In this document: piece by piece, positions 20,681 to 33,676 of the stretch
Position numbering within the stretch: the stretch's first letter is position 1
Layout of the letters: every line of letters starts with the position of its first letter
Source of the DNA: Neoarius graeffei
Lineage: Eukaryota > Chordata > Actinopteri > Siluriformes > Ariidae
NCBI RefSeq assembly: GCF_027579695.1
Contig: NC_083587.1
Coordinates: 40,429,732-40,493,731 of the forward strand
Direction: 5' to 3'
DNA: 64,000 nucleotides
Notes under the pieces: model-generated
The model's database searches: none
The model's input: the letters and a program-made list of their open reading frames with translations, nothing else
Told to the model about the DNA's origin: nothing
Program-made: the position numbers and the translations under genes

Positions 20681-22189
20681 GACCTTAAAGCATATATGCA
20701 GAGCCATGGCCTCACTTTCGTTTATAAATGCCTTGAGACCTCAAGAATGGCACAGGAATAGTATTAAGCATTAACAATAAATCTAATACAGTAATTTTTA
20801 CGATTAAAGTGATTTATATAGGTAGCGGTCTGAGTGAATGACCTTGACATCCGTAATGTCACAGCAGGAAGTCTATTGGTCTCATCGCCATTTCCACTAT
20901 ACTAAAACACAGAGCTGACTGCAAGTCTGATCCTCCATTTTGAGCTAATTTATCGTCATGCCACATAGATGTGTTGCAGGCCGGTGCAGCAACACGACAG
21001 AAGGTGGATTTACATTGCATTCATGGCCCAAGAATGTTCAAACTGCAAAGATTTGGATGCGTTTTGCGAGAAGTTCACGGGCACATTGGGTGGCTATGAA
21101 GTGGTTTCTCCTCTGCTCTGCACATTTTACTGAAGACTCGTACGAAACCTCTGATCTGTTGAGGAGCGTTGGCTATTAGCCTGTATTGAAAGAGGGTGCA
21201 TTACCAACAATTAAAGGAAAAGAAAACTACAAGAAAAGGAAAGTATTTTATTTATTTATTTATTTATTTTTGAAAGGAAAGGAAATTCAGTTGCACCAGA
21301 TCTCCCGGAGCGTGAGCCGAGGGTTGTTGGTAAAACCCGGGATGGAACAGGACGTGACATATTATCGCTCGGGCAGTGACCTCCCCACGGTTGTTGCTAA
21401 AACCGGTGACGTCCCGTCCCGGGTTTTAGTAATTGCCTGAGCCGAGCAGTAATGGCGGAGTACTCAGTATGGAGAAAATGGAGAATGAGTGGACCAGCCG
21501 TCTGATTTCTCCACTGGATATTGCTGCCATCTTGCTCTTACGTGGAAGAAGCGAATGAACGGAGAACTGAATGAACAACAGAAAGTCAGATTGTTTCAAA
21601 ACAGTTGGCCACAAGATTGGCCTTCAAGAAGCGAGAACACAGACGGGTAAGCTCCAACTCTCATTTGGATATAAAACAACAAAAACAACATGTTGTTTAC
21701 CTGCATTTAGATTAATACATGTAACTTGCATTGTGTGTTTAAGTTACTGGTATAAGATTTTTTAATTTGCTTCAGAATGTGATTGTCTCAGTTAATCTGA
21801 TCGTTTAATTAGGCTTTTACGTTTTATCAGTGAAAATGGATGCAGGTTGCATAAGTTATAACACCTATCCTGTTTTAATGAGAGTCAACTCACAATCAGT
21901 GAAGTCAAATCAGTCTTAGTTGAGCAAGTCGGTAACGGTATTTCTTACTTTCACCATAAATTTTTATTGATATGACTTTGGTCTATAGTTGTCAAAGGCC
22001 TCGGCCTTAAAACCAGTTACCACTGTGACATTACGCACTCAGGGCTGGCTGGCTCAGCGGGGCAGCTCGAATGCCAATTTTGCGGTCGATTTTAAATTCC
22101 CATTTATGCATCATACAAGAGTCAAGGATGGAGATACTATCCACTCAGAAATTTATTTAAAAATAAAGGTTCTGCGTATCTCCTTTAAG
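20681..22189 (+). mobile_element. ISL2EU-like THAP element, copy A
   Basis: The ends gaccttaaagcatatatgca and the inverted tctgcgtatctcctttaag are flanked by AT (20679-20680 and 22190-22191). It carries a THAP exon at 20958-21179. The same element, inverted, is at 53976-55499. At ~1.5 kb it is too short for an autonomous copy. Confidence 0.8.
20958..21179 (+). pseudogene. THAP-domain protein exon
   Basis: The frame is MPHRCVAGRCSNTTEGG...LHSWPK...IWMRF...W...LCSAHFTEDSYE. The C2CH ligands are visible (C5, C10, then CSAH), with the conserved Trp and the terminal hydrophobic stretch. THAP domains bind DNA in transposases of P, Kolobok and ISL2EU types. A stop after SVGY (21177-21179) truncates a frame that continues as PVLKEGALPTIKG in copy B. 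No catalytic domain follows. Confidence 0.8.
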
Positions 22190-22247
22190 ATTATGGTGGT
22201 AAACCTCTCACTCTCTCACTAAACTATTAGGATCCTACTATGTACAC

Positions 22248-23713
22248 CAGGGGTCACCAAACTTTTTTCTCTGGGGGCCACATTGTTGTTCCTGACTGTG
22301 ATGGGGGGCCGGGGTCGAGTCAGCTACCGTATATAACATAGAATTGTATGACCCAGACAAATACAGTATGACCACCAACAGGCCTCATTGTGTAGCAGAG
22401 ATTACTAGCCTGGCACAGCCATCCCCACTACTATATCCACACTACTATATCCACACTTGATTCCTGGCACATATTTGTTTATCTTTACTAGTGGTTTGCA
22501 AAAGTAGTAATCGAGTCTTCACACTGTTTTAATTTGAAATACCACAGATATTCCATTTATTTATTTTCTAATAAAAATAACATCAAAGCTGTCAAGGTAA
22601 GAAACATCTGCCTAGTTGAGGTGATTGACACTGGCAAAGGTGAGTGGAAAATTATAAATTGTAGGTAGACCTGTTGATATTATTAATAATATTAATAATA
22701 ATTGTGTGCAACACTTAATAAAGGTCAAATAAATAGGCCTATAAAATAAATACATTTTAAAAAACAGTGAAATTATAATAATATGAGCAATAGATCAATA
22801 GATCACAGCAGTTGTGCTGTGTCCTGCACGTCATTGCTCTCATCCATGGCCAAGGCAAAAAACATGAATTCTGACGCTTTCTCATTCAGCTGGTCATACA
22901 CGTTGTCCCCCAAATCTTCGGTTCACCTGGTCATAGTAGGTGCGGAGAGACTTGCCGCGCTGAGTGCATCCTTCTTGTCGGGACACACCTCCTCGGCCAC
23001 AGCAAGCATGCATACTTTAACAAAGTCCATCAGTAAACCCATCAGTAAACGGCTTTCCATGGGTAGCTAGTAGGCAAGCTACCTTATAGCTAGCTCGGAT
23101 AGCAGCCTGGTTGATCTGGGTTTGGCGAAGGAATGCATTCTGTTATGCAGCCAGTCTGCATTTCATCCTCTGAATCCTGTCTTCTCTTGTTTGCCCTCGC
23201 AAACTAGCATACTCTTTGTGGCGGGTTTCGTAGTGACGACGCAGATTATATTCTTTGAAAACCAACACACTTTCTTTACATACAAGACAAACTGCAAGGT
23301 CCTTACACTGAACGAAAAAATAATTGGTGGTCCACTGTTCTTTAAAAACTCTGTACTTTCTGTCAACTTTTCGCTGACTGCTAGTCATTTTGCTGTCCTG
23401 AACACTGACTGTTCTCTGCGCGTGTGCTGCCTGTCACTGCTTGATCACGAGCATAGTATGACGAAAATTCGGAAAATATGAATAGTTCACTTTATAACTA
23501 AATATCAATTTTAATTGATAAAATCAACAAAATACAAGGTGCAGACATGTTATTATTTGCCAAAAAGCAATTTTAAAAAAATAGGCCATGACCACTTTTG
23601 GGGATTGCCTCATAGGGCCGGTTCAAGTGGTGGGGGGCAGAGGGGCTGGGGGGCAGGTCAAAGGGGGGTGGCGGGCCGGAGTCAGCCCGCGGGCCGGAGT
23701 TTGATGACCCCTG
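22248..23713 (-). mobile_element. hAT element, GTF2IRD2/ZBED-type, internally deleted
   Basis: The ends caggggtcaccaaactt and agtttgatgacccctg are inverted, with an exact 8-bp duplication, atgtacac, at 22240-22247 and 23714-23721. The minus strand holds the transposase N-terminal third only. Confidence 0.92.
22790..23388 (-). pseudogene. hAT transposase N-terminal remnant
   Basis: 23143-23388 reads RKVDRKYRVFKEQWTTNYFF then CLVCKESV...NLRRHYETRH, a BED-like C2H2 finger as in GTF2IRD2-type hAT proteins. A second piece on the same strand (about 22790-23060) reads KKDALSAARLSAPTMTR-like sequence from the next part of the protein. The RNase H-like catalytic core is absent. Confidence 0.75.
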
Positions 23714-23894
23714 ATGTACACTATTCAACATAAATGTTACAATTTGATGCATTGTACCAGATTTAACCTAAGGCTAATTTTTTATTTGCAGTCTCCTGGA
23801 AGATCACAATTAAAACTTTTACTGAGTGACAGAAGACATGAAACCAACTAGACAAACAAAACAAACACATAATACAACACATACACATAATACA

Positions 23895-24270
23895 GGCGGC
23901 ACGGTGGTGTAGTGGTTAGCGCTGTCGCCTCACAGCAAGAAGGTCCTGGGTTCGAGCCCCGGGGCCGGCGAGGGCCTTTCTGTGCGGAGTTTGCATGTTC
24001 TCCCCGTGTCCGCGTGGGTTTCCTCCGGGTGCTCCGGTTTCCCCCACAGTACAAAGACATGCAGGTTAGGTTAACTGGTGACTCTAAATTGACCGTAGGT
24101 GTGAATGTGAGTGTGAATGGTTGTCTGTGTCTATGTGTCAGCCCTGTGATGACCTGGCGACTTGTCCAGAGTGTACCCCGCCTTTCGCCCGTAGTCAGCT
24201 GGGATAGGCTCCAGCTTGCCTGCGACCCTGTAGAAGGATAAAGCGGCTAGAGATAATGAGATGAGATGAG
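23895..24270 (+). repeat. V-SINE, full length
   Basis: tRNA head, V domain and tail ending in gatgagatgag. A 12-bp duplication (acacataataca) is at 23883-23894 and 24271-24282. This is one of the best-preserved copies, so a recent insertion. Confidence 0.95.
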
Positions 24271-24282
24271 ACACATAATACA

Positions 24283-24984
24283 AATTACATACAGTAATAT
24301 CAAATGCATACACCTTGTCAGGATGATTAGTATATTAAACAACTTAATGGTGAGTGAAGTTGGAATTAATTAAATTCTGACCATGTTAGGCTACTAGTTC
24401 TGATATCTTGGTGGGAGTCATATCAAAACAAGGAGAAATTTGTCAGACATCATGTGTCATACAATTTATTTATTTATTTTTAGAAATGTTCTATTGCTGT
24501 GAGATTCACTGGTTTTTGGTGCATAACATAGGATGAATTTGAATGAATGGAATGATGTTTTCAGTCCAAAATTGCATCAGTGCTACTGTAGCACCACCTA
24601 GCAGATGCAGTCAAAAAAGCATCACAGTTTCATCTCTGTTTCGATACTCTTCAGGTGTTTCTCAATGTTAAGGAAGGATCCTTTAAAGTCTGCATTTCAA
24701 ACATGCCACATCATCAATTTCCACTGAAGGACTGTTCCGATGTCTGGAATCCTTCGAACTCTACCAAGAACCGAATCCTGTATTCGGAGGATTTTCAAGG
24801 ATGCATGTAGAGATTCTTGGCATTTTTAAATCACCCACAATCCTACATGCACATATAAGGTGGGACCTTTTCAATGACAAACACAAACACAATTGCATGT
24901 AGGGCACACAAGCCTAAATTGTGGTCTAAGGTTACTAGGAAAACATCAGTATGAGTTGTGTTTTTACCATAGAACTGAATGATG
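24283..24984. other. Unassigned stretch, no gene
   Basis: The part from tctcaatgttaaggaagg to tacatgcacatat (about 24660-24860) looks like an interspersed repeat, but no ends were identified. Confidence 0.35.
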
Positions 24985-27900
24985 CACTACACAAGGGGCG
25001 TTGTAGTGGGGTGAAAAGTGGGACTGACTTCCTAGGGCCCCAAGTGGGGGGAGGGCCCTTGAAAAGTCTGGAATATATTTTCTTTTGTTTGAATATTTTA
25101 ATTTCATAATTAAATGTCATAATGAATGTCAATCTAAATGTAAATTTAGTGTATTGGCTGAATAAATTGGTTGATTGACTGACTGAATTTTGTATCCTAT
25201 AAATAGTCAACCTTTGCAAAAGCACAACATGGTTTAGTCCACCTGCACCAGGATTCATCACTAAATGCATTTTGTTGAGCATCACTGATACTGGAGTGCA
25301 AATTGTAGCCTAGTGCTGCTAGTGCAATATGTCTTTCTCAAAAAAAAAAAAAAAAATCAGGGTGTTAAAAAAGGAAAGAGAAAGCAAAATGAGGGAAAAC
25401 AACTGTTGACAAACTTATTTCCAAAGAAAGGTGAGCACAAACGTTAAAACAAATGAGACATGAAATTCCATGGTTCTAAACTGCTTGAATACCTCTGCAA
25501 TCGTTAGTGCTAAAATGACCTGAGACAACCCACTGAAAGAGCATATAATACACTTTCAAATAATACCTTGGTTACATCTGTAATCTGAGGTAAAGGCTAA
25601 ATAGACCATTGTTTGCATACACCACACCATTGTAATAGTACTAATTTGAAACATGTTTAATATTAAATTAATATTTAGCAGTTATTATATAATATAATTA
25701 ATAATAATGGGCTAATGAATGTCATAGGTAGCCTGGCTAGGCTATGTCATATATCATAATAGATGTCAGATTGACTTAGTAGCAAAACTTAACTTGTGAA
25801 ACATATGGCCTTCAGTTTCAGAAACTGTCACAGAGAGTGAAACAGCAACAGACCCCTCATCATCCTTTGATTATACTGTGGACTTGAGACAAGGTGAGCT
25901 TATACAGGTCAAAATGAAAGCAAACCATTTCTAGCAATTTTGACTGAAAGGTGCTTAGAAACACTAACATCATGTACTGTGTTTTATTGTATGTTTGGCT
26001 ATAATTAGGCTAAGAAGCTAATATCAATCATATACTTCATGCTTGTAAAGGGGTCTGTCCTTGTAGATAGAGAAGATGTGATGGAGGATGATGGAAGTGA
26101 TGGGATTGAGAGCAGGGATTCTGAAGGTTGCCCTGAGCATAGTGAGAAGGATGAAGAGAGTACAGAAGAAGGAATGGGAAATAGTCAGGGCAATGCAGAA
26201 CAGTTTTTCCAAAGGATCCAGGACTATGGCCAGAGAAGTTGACTAATGAACAGAGAGATACAATAGTATTCAGACTGGCAAGTAAAGGTGCAGACAAAAC
26301 AAATAAAATGCCACCTAAAGATATGGAAGGGAAACCATTTCACAAGTATCTTCAATTTCCAAAGTTAGCCAATGGCCATGAGAGAATCCAAAGAGATTGG
26401 CTTATTTATAGTGAGAGTGCAGAGGCTCTATATTGAATCCCATGCCTTCTCTTTTCTCACGAGCTGACAAAGCCATCCAAAAGTGCTCTGAACAGCAAGG
26501 ATGGAGTTAAATTAGCACATATTAAATGACAAAGAATGTACAGAAAATTACCAGAACACAAGACAATCATGCCCCATAAGCATTGCTATGTGAAATCAGC
26601 ACTCATTACTGGCAACAACTGGAATAGATGGTCACCTTCAAAAACAACTACAGACAGAAATAGAGTAGAATAGAATGATTCTCGAGAGGCTTTTGGATGT
26701 GACCCTTCATTTGGCATCAAGAAACCTTGCATTCAGAGGTAAAAATTCAAATTTAGATGATGTCCACAATGGGAATTTTCTTGGCATTTTTAGAGTTGCT
26801 GACACATTATGATCCCCTTTTACACGAGCACTTGGAAAAAGTAAGGCTAAAGAAGAAAGGGTCAAGGTTAACACGCTGTCTGAGCCCTGAGACACAGAAT
26901 GAGTTCATTGAGCTCTATGGCAAAAGAGTGCTGAACACCGTCCTGGCAGGAAGAGAAGCTGCAATCTATTACTCTGTGATATGTGACTCAACACCAGACA
27001 TCTCTCACACTGAATAGAATGTACTATTATTAAGATATGTACATCAAGATGTAGCAAGTGGTGTTTGGAAGATAAGTGAGAGATTCTGTCATCTTAAAGA
27101 CTTTTATAAAAAGCCGGGCAGGGAAATTTCTGAAATGATTCAAGCGGTATTGCAACACAGTGACATACAGTACCATTAGAGGACAAGGTTATGACAATAG
27201 AACCGACATGTCAGAGAAAGTGAAGGGTGTGCAAGCTCAGATTTTAAAAGCAAATCCGTTTGCTATGTACTCCCCCTGTGCTTCCCATACCCTCAATTTA
27301 GTGGGTGTATGTGCAGCTGAGTCATATCACAAGGTCTCAACATTTTTTGGTAGTGTTGATCACCTCTATAATTTCTTTAGTATTAGTCCAGAGTGATGGG
27401 CAATCTTGAAGGACGAAACTGGATGCTCTCTTCATCGACTCTCTGACACTCGATGTCCAGATTGCTGCTGTATGAGTCATGGCAATTCCCTTAACCTCTA
27501 TTCTGGTGGCACATGCAACCTTACAAATGTAGGTAAGTCTGAGGCAAATGGTCTAAAAAATTATTTCACTACCTTTTGATGCAGTCGTTCTACTCACTGT
27601 GTAGGTAAAAGTACTATAGTGCACTGAAAATTGAAACCTGATCCTTCAGGCAGGGGATATTTCTTTGGATATTCAGGCTGCAAACATCAAGGCACTACAG
27701 GAGGAAATACAGGCTATTCGTAGTGAATGGGACTCCCTTCTTGCCGAAGCCTCCTTAGTAGCCCAAGCCATGGAGATGCCTGCTCAATTTCAGAATGAAG
27801 AGAAGCGGAAACGGAAAAGGAAATATATGCCTGATAAGAGGAGTCGAGAAGATGAGATTGAGGAGAAATGCAGAAAATGCATTCAGAAACAAGGTGTTTT

Positions 27901-28379
27901 TTGTTGCAATGGATAGCATCATCAGTGATTTGAGTGCAAGATTCCAGACCACAGCCACCATATGCAAAACTTTTGCACCTATTCTGAAATTGGAGGATAT
28001 GTCAGGAGAACAGATAAAACTAGCATGCTGGGCTCTGACAAGAACATACCCAAAAGATCTCACAGCTGAATTTGAGAATGAAATGCTGCATCTGAACACA
28101 GTATATAATGCCACATTTCCTTATAACCTGTCCCGTCTTCAGCTCCTTAATGCCATATACAGTGGTGCTTGAAAGTTTGTGAACCCTTTAGAATTTTCTA
28201 TATTTCTGCATAATGATGGCCTAAAACATCATCAGATTTTCACACAAGTCATAAAAGTAGATAAAGAGAACCCAGTTAAACAAATGAGACAAAAATATTA
28301 TACTTGGTCATTTATTTTTCAAGAAAACTGATCCAATATCACATATCTGTGAGTGGCAAAAGTATGTGAACCTTTGCTT

Positions 28380-29793
28380 TCAGTATCTGGTGTGACCCCC
28401 TTGTGCAGCGATAACTGCAACTTAATGTTTCCAGTAACTGTTGATCAGTCCTGCACACTGGCTTGGAGGAATTTTAGCCCATTCCTCTGTATAGAACAGC
28501 TGCAACTCTGGGATGTTGGTGGGTTTCCTCACATGAACTGTTCGCTTCAGGTCCTTCCACAACATTTTGATTGGATTAAGGTCAGAACTTTGACTTGGCC
28601 ATTCTAAAACATTAACTTTATTCTTCTTTAACCATTCTTTGGTAGAATTACTTGTGTGCTTACGGTCGTTGTCTTGCTGCATGACCCACCTTCTCTTGAG
28701 ATTCAGTTCATGGACAGATGCCCTGACATTTTCCTTTAGAATTCGCTGGTATAATTTAGAATTCGGGCGGCATGGTGGTGTAGTGGTTAGCGCTGTCGCC
28801 TCACAGCAAGAAGGTCCGGGTTCGAGCCCCGTGGCCGACGAGGGCCTTTCTGTGTGGAGTTTGCATGTTCTCCCCGTGTCCGCGTGGGTTTCCTCCGGGT
28901 GCTCCGGTTTCTCCCACAGTCCAAAGACATGCAGGTTAGGTTAACTGGTGACTCTAAATTGACCGTAGGTGTGAATGTGAGTGTGAATGGTTGTCTGTGT
29001 CTATGTGTCAGCCCTGTGATGACCTGGCGACTTGTCCAGGGTGTACCCCGCCTTTCGCCCGTAGTCAGCTGGGATAGGCTCCAGCTTGCCTGCGACCCTG
29101 AAGAACAGGATAAAGCGGCTAGAGATAATGAGATGAGATGAGATGAATTTAGAATTCATTGTTCCATCAATGATGACAAGCTGTCCTGGCCTAGATGCAG
29201 CAAAACAGGCACAAACCATGATACTACCACCACCATGTTTCACAGATGGGTTAAGGTTCTTCTGCTGGAATGCAGTGTTTCTTTCTCCAAACATAATGCT
29301 TCTCATTTAAACCAAAAAGTTCTATTTTGGTCTCATCCATCCACAAAACATTTTTCCAATAGCCTTCTCGCTTGTCCACATGATCTTTAGCAAACTGCAG
29401 ATGAGCAACAATGTTCTCTTTGGAGAGCAGTGGCTTTCTCCTTGCATCCTTGCCATGCACACCATTGTTGTTCAGTCTTTTCCTGATGGTGGACTCATTC
29501 ACATTAACATTAGCCAATGTGAGAGAGGCCTTCAGTTGCTTAGAAGTTACCCTGGGGTCCTTTGTGACCTCGCCAACTATTACATGCCTTGATCTTGGAG
29601 TGATCTTTGTTGGTCGACCAGTCCTGGGGAGGGTAATAATGGTCTTGAATTTCCTCCATTTGTACACAATCTATCTGACTGGGGATTGGTGGAGTCCAAA
29701 CTCTTTAGAGATGGTTTTGTAACCTTTTCCTGCCTGATGAGCATCAGCAACGCTTTTTCTGAGGTCCTCAGAAATCTCCTTTGTTCGTGCCAT
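28380..29793 (-). pseudogene. Tc1-like transposase split by a SINE
   Basis: From the ATG at 29793 the frame reads MARTKEISEDLRKSV. It shifts near 29670 and continues through the second HTH region and MDETKIELFGLNEK (first Asp). It breaks again near 29270, is cut by the SINE, and resumes with QQDNDRKHTSNS and NPIKMLWKDLK. In the last motif the catalytic Glu is replaced by Lys, and DNDPKH has become DNDRKH. The copy is catalytically dead several times over. Confidence 0.85.
28765..29145 (+). repeat. V-SINE inside Tc1 copy B
   Basis: Full-length V-SINE with a 12-bp duplication (aatttagaattc) at 28753-28764 and 29146-29157. Confidence 0.95.
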
Positions 29794-30294
29794 GCTACCC
29801 TTCCACAAGCATGTGTTGTGAAGATCAGACTTTGATAGATCCCTGTTCTTTAAATAAAACAGGGTGCCCACTCACACCTGATTGTCATCCCATTGATTGG
29901 AAACACCTGACTCTAATTTCACCTTCAAATTAACTGCTAATCCTAGAGGTTCATATACTTTTGCCACTCACAGATATATAATATTGGATCATTTTCCTCG
30001 ATAAATAAATGACCAAGTATAATATTTTTGTCTCATTTGTTTAACTGGGTTCTCTTTATCTACTTTTAGGACTTGTGTGAAAATCTGATGATGTTTTAGG
30101 CCATATTTATGCAGAAATATAGAAAATTCTAAAGGGTTCACAAACTTTCAAGCACCACTGTATAAGCTACAACTACAGAGCATTTTTGGAGAAATTTGCA
30201 TTGCACTGAGGATTTTCTGCACCTTACCTGTAACTATTATTGGGTTTCAGTAACGTGACTTTTCTTAGCGATTTCACTTCCAGTAAAACTGCTG

Positions 30295-31100
30295 GTGGTC
30301 AAGCAAACCAAAACGGCTGCCGTAGTGCAAACAACTAGCAATAACTTATCAGAGTACGCTTGTAATCTAGAAGCCACTGCTTACTTTATATATATTCAGA
30401 AGATTGCTATGTGCAATGGAATAGACCCCTACAGTCTGGGAAAGAAGGATTTGTCATATGATCTTGAAAACTCCCCTTCAGTCGAGTTCCCCGACATCTT
30501 GAACTATCTGGTGTTGCGGACCATCCTTCTACACTGTAAAACAGATGAAAGCGTGGAAGAGTATGCACTGTAAACCCGAATAAGTTGAGTTTACTTAAAA
30601 AAATTGAGGAAAGTGGTTGCCTTAAAAAAAAAAAAGTAATTATTAATGATTGAATTGAGTACCTTAAACTTACCAGAAGATTGTAAGTTTAAGGTACTCA
30701 ATTCAATCATTAATAATTACTTATTTTTTTTAAGGCAACCACTTTCCTCAATTTTTTTAAGTAAACTCAACTTATTCGGGTTTACAGTGTGGAAGCTTAC
30801 AACTTTTTTGTATGTGGCTGGGTAAAGGACCTCGGTATCAAGTCGCTGCTGAATGAATTTTGTATTGTTTTTGCCCGTGTAAGTATGGTTTTTTTTTAAG
30901 CTTTTCGTTCATGTCTTTACAATGAAGCGCTGCAAGTTGGAGTGTAAACAAACAACAGGTCACTTGATTCTCACTTGTATTGGCTCTTATCGCTAAGGTA
31001 AATCATTCACAAAGATCATCAGAAACCCCTTTAAAAACCTGGATCTTAGTTAAACAAAACGGAGAAGTGATCACGGCACATTGTAACTGTCTGGCTGGGT
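30295..31100 (+). pseudogene. N-terminal exons of an ISL2EU YqaJ/SWIM-type protein
   Basis: 30295-30565 reads KQTKTAAVVQTTSNNLSEYA...DPYSLGKKDLSYD...FPDILNYLV...EEY. After the palindrome, 30790 continues in frame as VEAYNFFVCGWVKDLG then LLNEFCIVFAR up to a donor near 30885. A later exon (about 31030-31100) reads [20 protein letters not shown], the start of a SWIM-like CxC finger. The YqaJ nuclease domain itself is missing. The family call is from remembered similarity to proteins of ISL2EU elements; a search would decide. Confidence 0.55.
30566..30789. mobile_element. Palindromic MITE
   Basis: The two arms (cactgtaaacccgaataag and its complement) are nearly perfect over ~100 bp each, meeting near 30675. 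No direct repeat is certain. Joining 30565 to 30790 leaves the surrounding frame intact (EEY then VEAY). Confidence 0.85.
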
Positions 31101-31979
31101 AAGAATTTTGTCATGACCTTCATGCATATGGACTTTATTATTCGTGGTTGTTTTGATTGTGTGCACTTGTTGAAAATCTCATTGAAAAGACTGCTAGGAC
31201 ACCTTGCTAAAGAAAGCGAGGCACACATTGTTTTCAATATGGCAGCCATCAAGTGAGGAGTAAACAAAGTAACAGCTGGGGACGTTGGTGCTTTGTCACT
31301 AAAAAAAGTACTGTAAAATAACGATACAGCAAGAAAAGTACTTGGAAAACAGTCATGATATAGCTGAGAGGGATATACAAACCTTTCACAAACTGATCAC
31401 TGCAAACCCAAGTGTGCTTCGACTCAGCTCCCTCCGATTTCAGTGAGAGGTTCAAAAGCCACCTTTCTCGACGTCTTTTTGTGAAATCCTGTGTTCGTTC
31501 ACCCTTTTTTATTGGTTCATGGGGAACCCTGAAGAAACTTTTATCAGTTTCATGGTTTGATCGATTTGAATAACCTTAAACAACACAAGCGTAACATGTC
31601 TGTGAAGATTCTCAGTCATCCAGGTCATAGTAAACTGTGGGTGGTAAAAGAGAGCAACTGGACTTGCTTGAAGATTCTTGAAGACGTTTCACCTCTCATC
31701 TGAAAGGCTTCTTCAGTTCTGTCTGACTAATAGGGAGTATCAGGTATTTATCCTCTCATGGATGAAAAGTAATCCTAAGGTGTCGGTGAGTCATCCTGTT
31801 GGTGTGGGTCACTGGGGGCTGGGTGTGAACGGCCTAGAGAGTCATTGGGGTGATCAATGGGTTGTTGGTTCTCTCTGTCCTCCTGTAAGTCACTGAAACA
31901 GCTGGGTTTTGGTGTGCATTCAGTTGTCTGGGAAGTGTGCCAAGGACTGCATTGTAGGTGGCTGATAAATAGTGTCTAA

Positions 31980-32501
31980 AGGCCAATTTATGCTGACAAC
32001 GCAGTCCTCACAGATGGCGTCGCAGATGGCGTCTGCGTAGCCCCCCCTTCGCAGACACTCTGCGCGCACCTCCCAAAAATTGTGACCACTGCAGAAGCCT
32101 CGCAGACAGCGTCGCAGACAAGAGTGCTCTGATTGGTCCACTCTACATCCGCTGTACACGCACTTCCGCTTCCCTACTTTCCCGGTTTGGTTTGTTTTCA
32201 TGACCACCATTTTTAAAAACACGAGCGAAGATGGAGCAGCACGAAGAGCGGTTGATCAAGGAAGTGAGGAAGTACGTACATCTATACGACTCCAGTTCTA
32301 GTCATTATAAGTAACCGGAGGATAAACACTCCACTAACCACACCCATCAACTACTCCTAGCGATTTCATGACTTCTCGCCCCCTTGCGTTGTGGCGGTGA
32401 ATAACATCGCGCACGCCTATTACTCCCCGCTCAAAGATAAATTACAACTGTCTGCAAAAAGATATCTGCGAAAGCCTTGTCGCAAGAGCATGCAGAGGCC
32501 C
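31980..32501 (+). mobile_element. PIF/Harbinger MITE with a MADF exon
   Basis: The ends aggccaatttatgc and gcatgcagaggcc are imperfect inverted repeats. Trinucleotide flanks are taa (31977-31979) and tta (32502-32504), in keeping with the TWA target. Inside is the first exon of the Harbinger Myb/MADF-like DNA-binding protein. Nested in the Penelope-like element. Confidence 0.7.
32231..32314 (+). pseudogene. Harbinger MADF/Myb-like protein, first exon
   Basis: The frame reads MEQHEERLIKEVRKY then LYDSSS, the start of a MADF domain as in the second protein of fish Harbinger elements. It reaches a stop after 27 codons that overlaps a possible splice donor (aa|gtaacc). No transposase is present. 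Confidence 0.65.
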
Positions 32502-32591
32502 TTAGACCACCACCTCTGTTCAGTGATGGTCGTTCCAGGTTGACAAAAATGGCTTATTTAACTCCTCGCTCATACCACCGATCCTCTCTGG

Positions 32592-33676
32592 CTAAAATGC
32601 GTACGTTGCAATCCTGAAATGAGTGTCCTTTGTTATTAAGATGAAGATGGACAGCAGAGTCCTGGCCTGTTTGTGTCTGGGTATACCGTCCTTAGGGTGG
32701 ACCAGTTTCTGCTTCAGGGTGTTACTGGGTCTGAAATGTAATGGAATGTTGTGTTTGTAGAAGATCCTCCTGAGTTTCTCAGATAGACCAGAAATGTAAG
32801 GAATGACAATGTTCTTGCGTTTGTTCCTGTTATCTTCCTTGTCTGTTATGTTCCTTTTTCTGCTCTTGAAGAAAGCCCAGTTGTGAAGTGCTTTCTTGAT
32901 GTGATTTTGCTCCTTCTCTTTTTCCTCTACCATTGTAGGAACGATCTGAGCCCTGTGTTGCAAGGTCCTAATGACCCCCAATTTGTGTTCCAGTGGATGG
33001 TGTGAGTCGAAGAGTAGGTACTGGTCTGTGTGTGTGGGTTTCTGGTAGACCTCGATGCTAAGGCTTCTGTCTTGTCTAATGTGTACATCACAATCCAAGA
33101 AGGCTAGATTATTCCCACTGACGTCCTCCCGAGTGAAATTGATGTTGATATCCACTGCATTGATGTGCTTAGAGAAGGCTTCCACCTCATGGGTTTTGAT
33201 TTTAACCCAGGTGTCATCCACATATCTGAACCAGTGGCTGGGAGCAACTCCTGAAAAAGTGGTCAAAACTTTATGTTCCACTTCCTCCATGTATAGATTG
33301 GCCACAATAGGGGACACCGGTGAGCCCATGGCGCATCCATGCTTCTGTCTGTAGAAACTTTCATTAAACTGGAAATAGGTGGTGGTCAGGCAGAGGTCAA
33401 GCAGGGTGCAAATCTGGTCCATGGTGAGGTTCGTTCTATCCAGTAAGGTGCTTCTTGAAGGAGTCATTTTCTAACAGATTCAACTGCTTCTGTGGTGGGA
33501 ATGCAGGTGAATAGAAAAGTGACATCGTAGGAAACCATGGTTTCATCTGAGTCTAGTTTGAGATCTGCAACTTTAGTAACAAAATCTTGGGAGTTTTTGA
33601 CGTGATGTGGCGTGTTTCCAACACGCAAGCGTAAGGCATTTTTCATGCGAGTATTGCATCTTCTTCGCTTTGTCAA
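32592..33676 (-). pseudogene. Penelope-like reverse transcriptase with eroded GIY-YIG domain
   Basis: 33464-33676 holds NTPHHVKNSQDF then DETMVSYDVTFLFTCIPT (RT motif with a catalytic Asp). A stop plus frameshift follows near 33465. The long frame 32592-33467 then shows KHGCAMGSPVSPIVANLYME, WFRYVDDTWVK (the YVDD catalytic box), LAFLDCDVHI, and QKPTHTDQYLLFDSHHP. Downstream, VHPKDGIPRHKQ is followed directly by a shifted frame with TGQDSAVHLHL, GHSFQD and REDRWYERGVK. The start of the GIY-YIG nuclease is therefore deleted. The Neptune/Poseidon type is likely. Confidence 0.85.

Larger units (their letters stand above)
28160..30160 (-). mobile_element. Tc1-like transposon, copy B, containing a SINE
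   Basis: Long TIRs of the cagtggtgcttgaaag family. TA flanks are at 28158-28159 and 30161-30162. About 1.6 kb without its nested SINE (28765-29145). Inserted into the hAT transposase gene. Confidence 0.95.
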
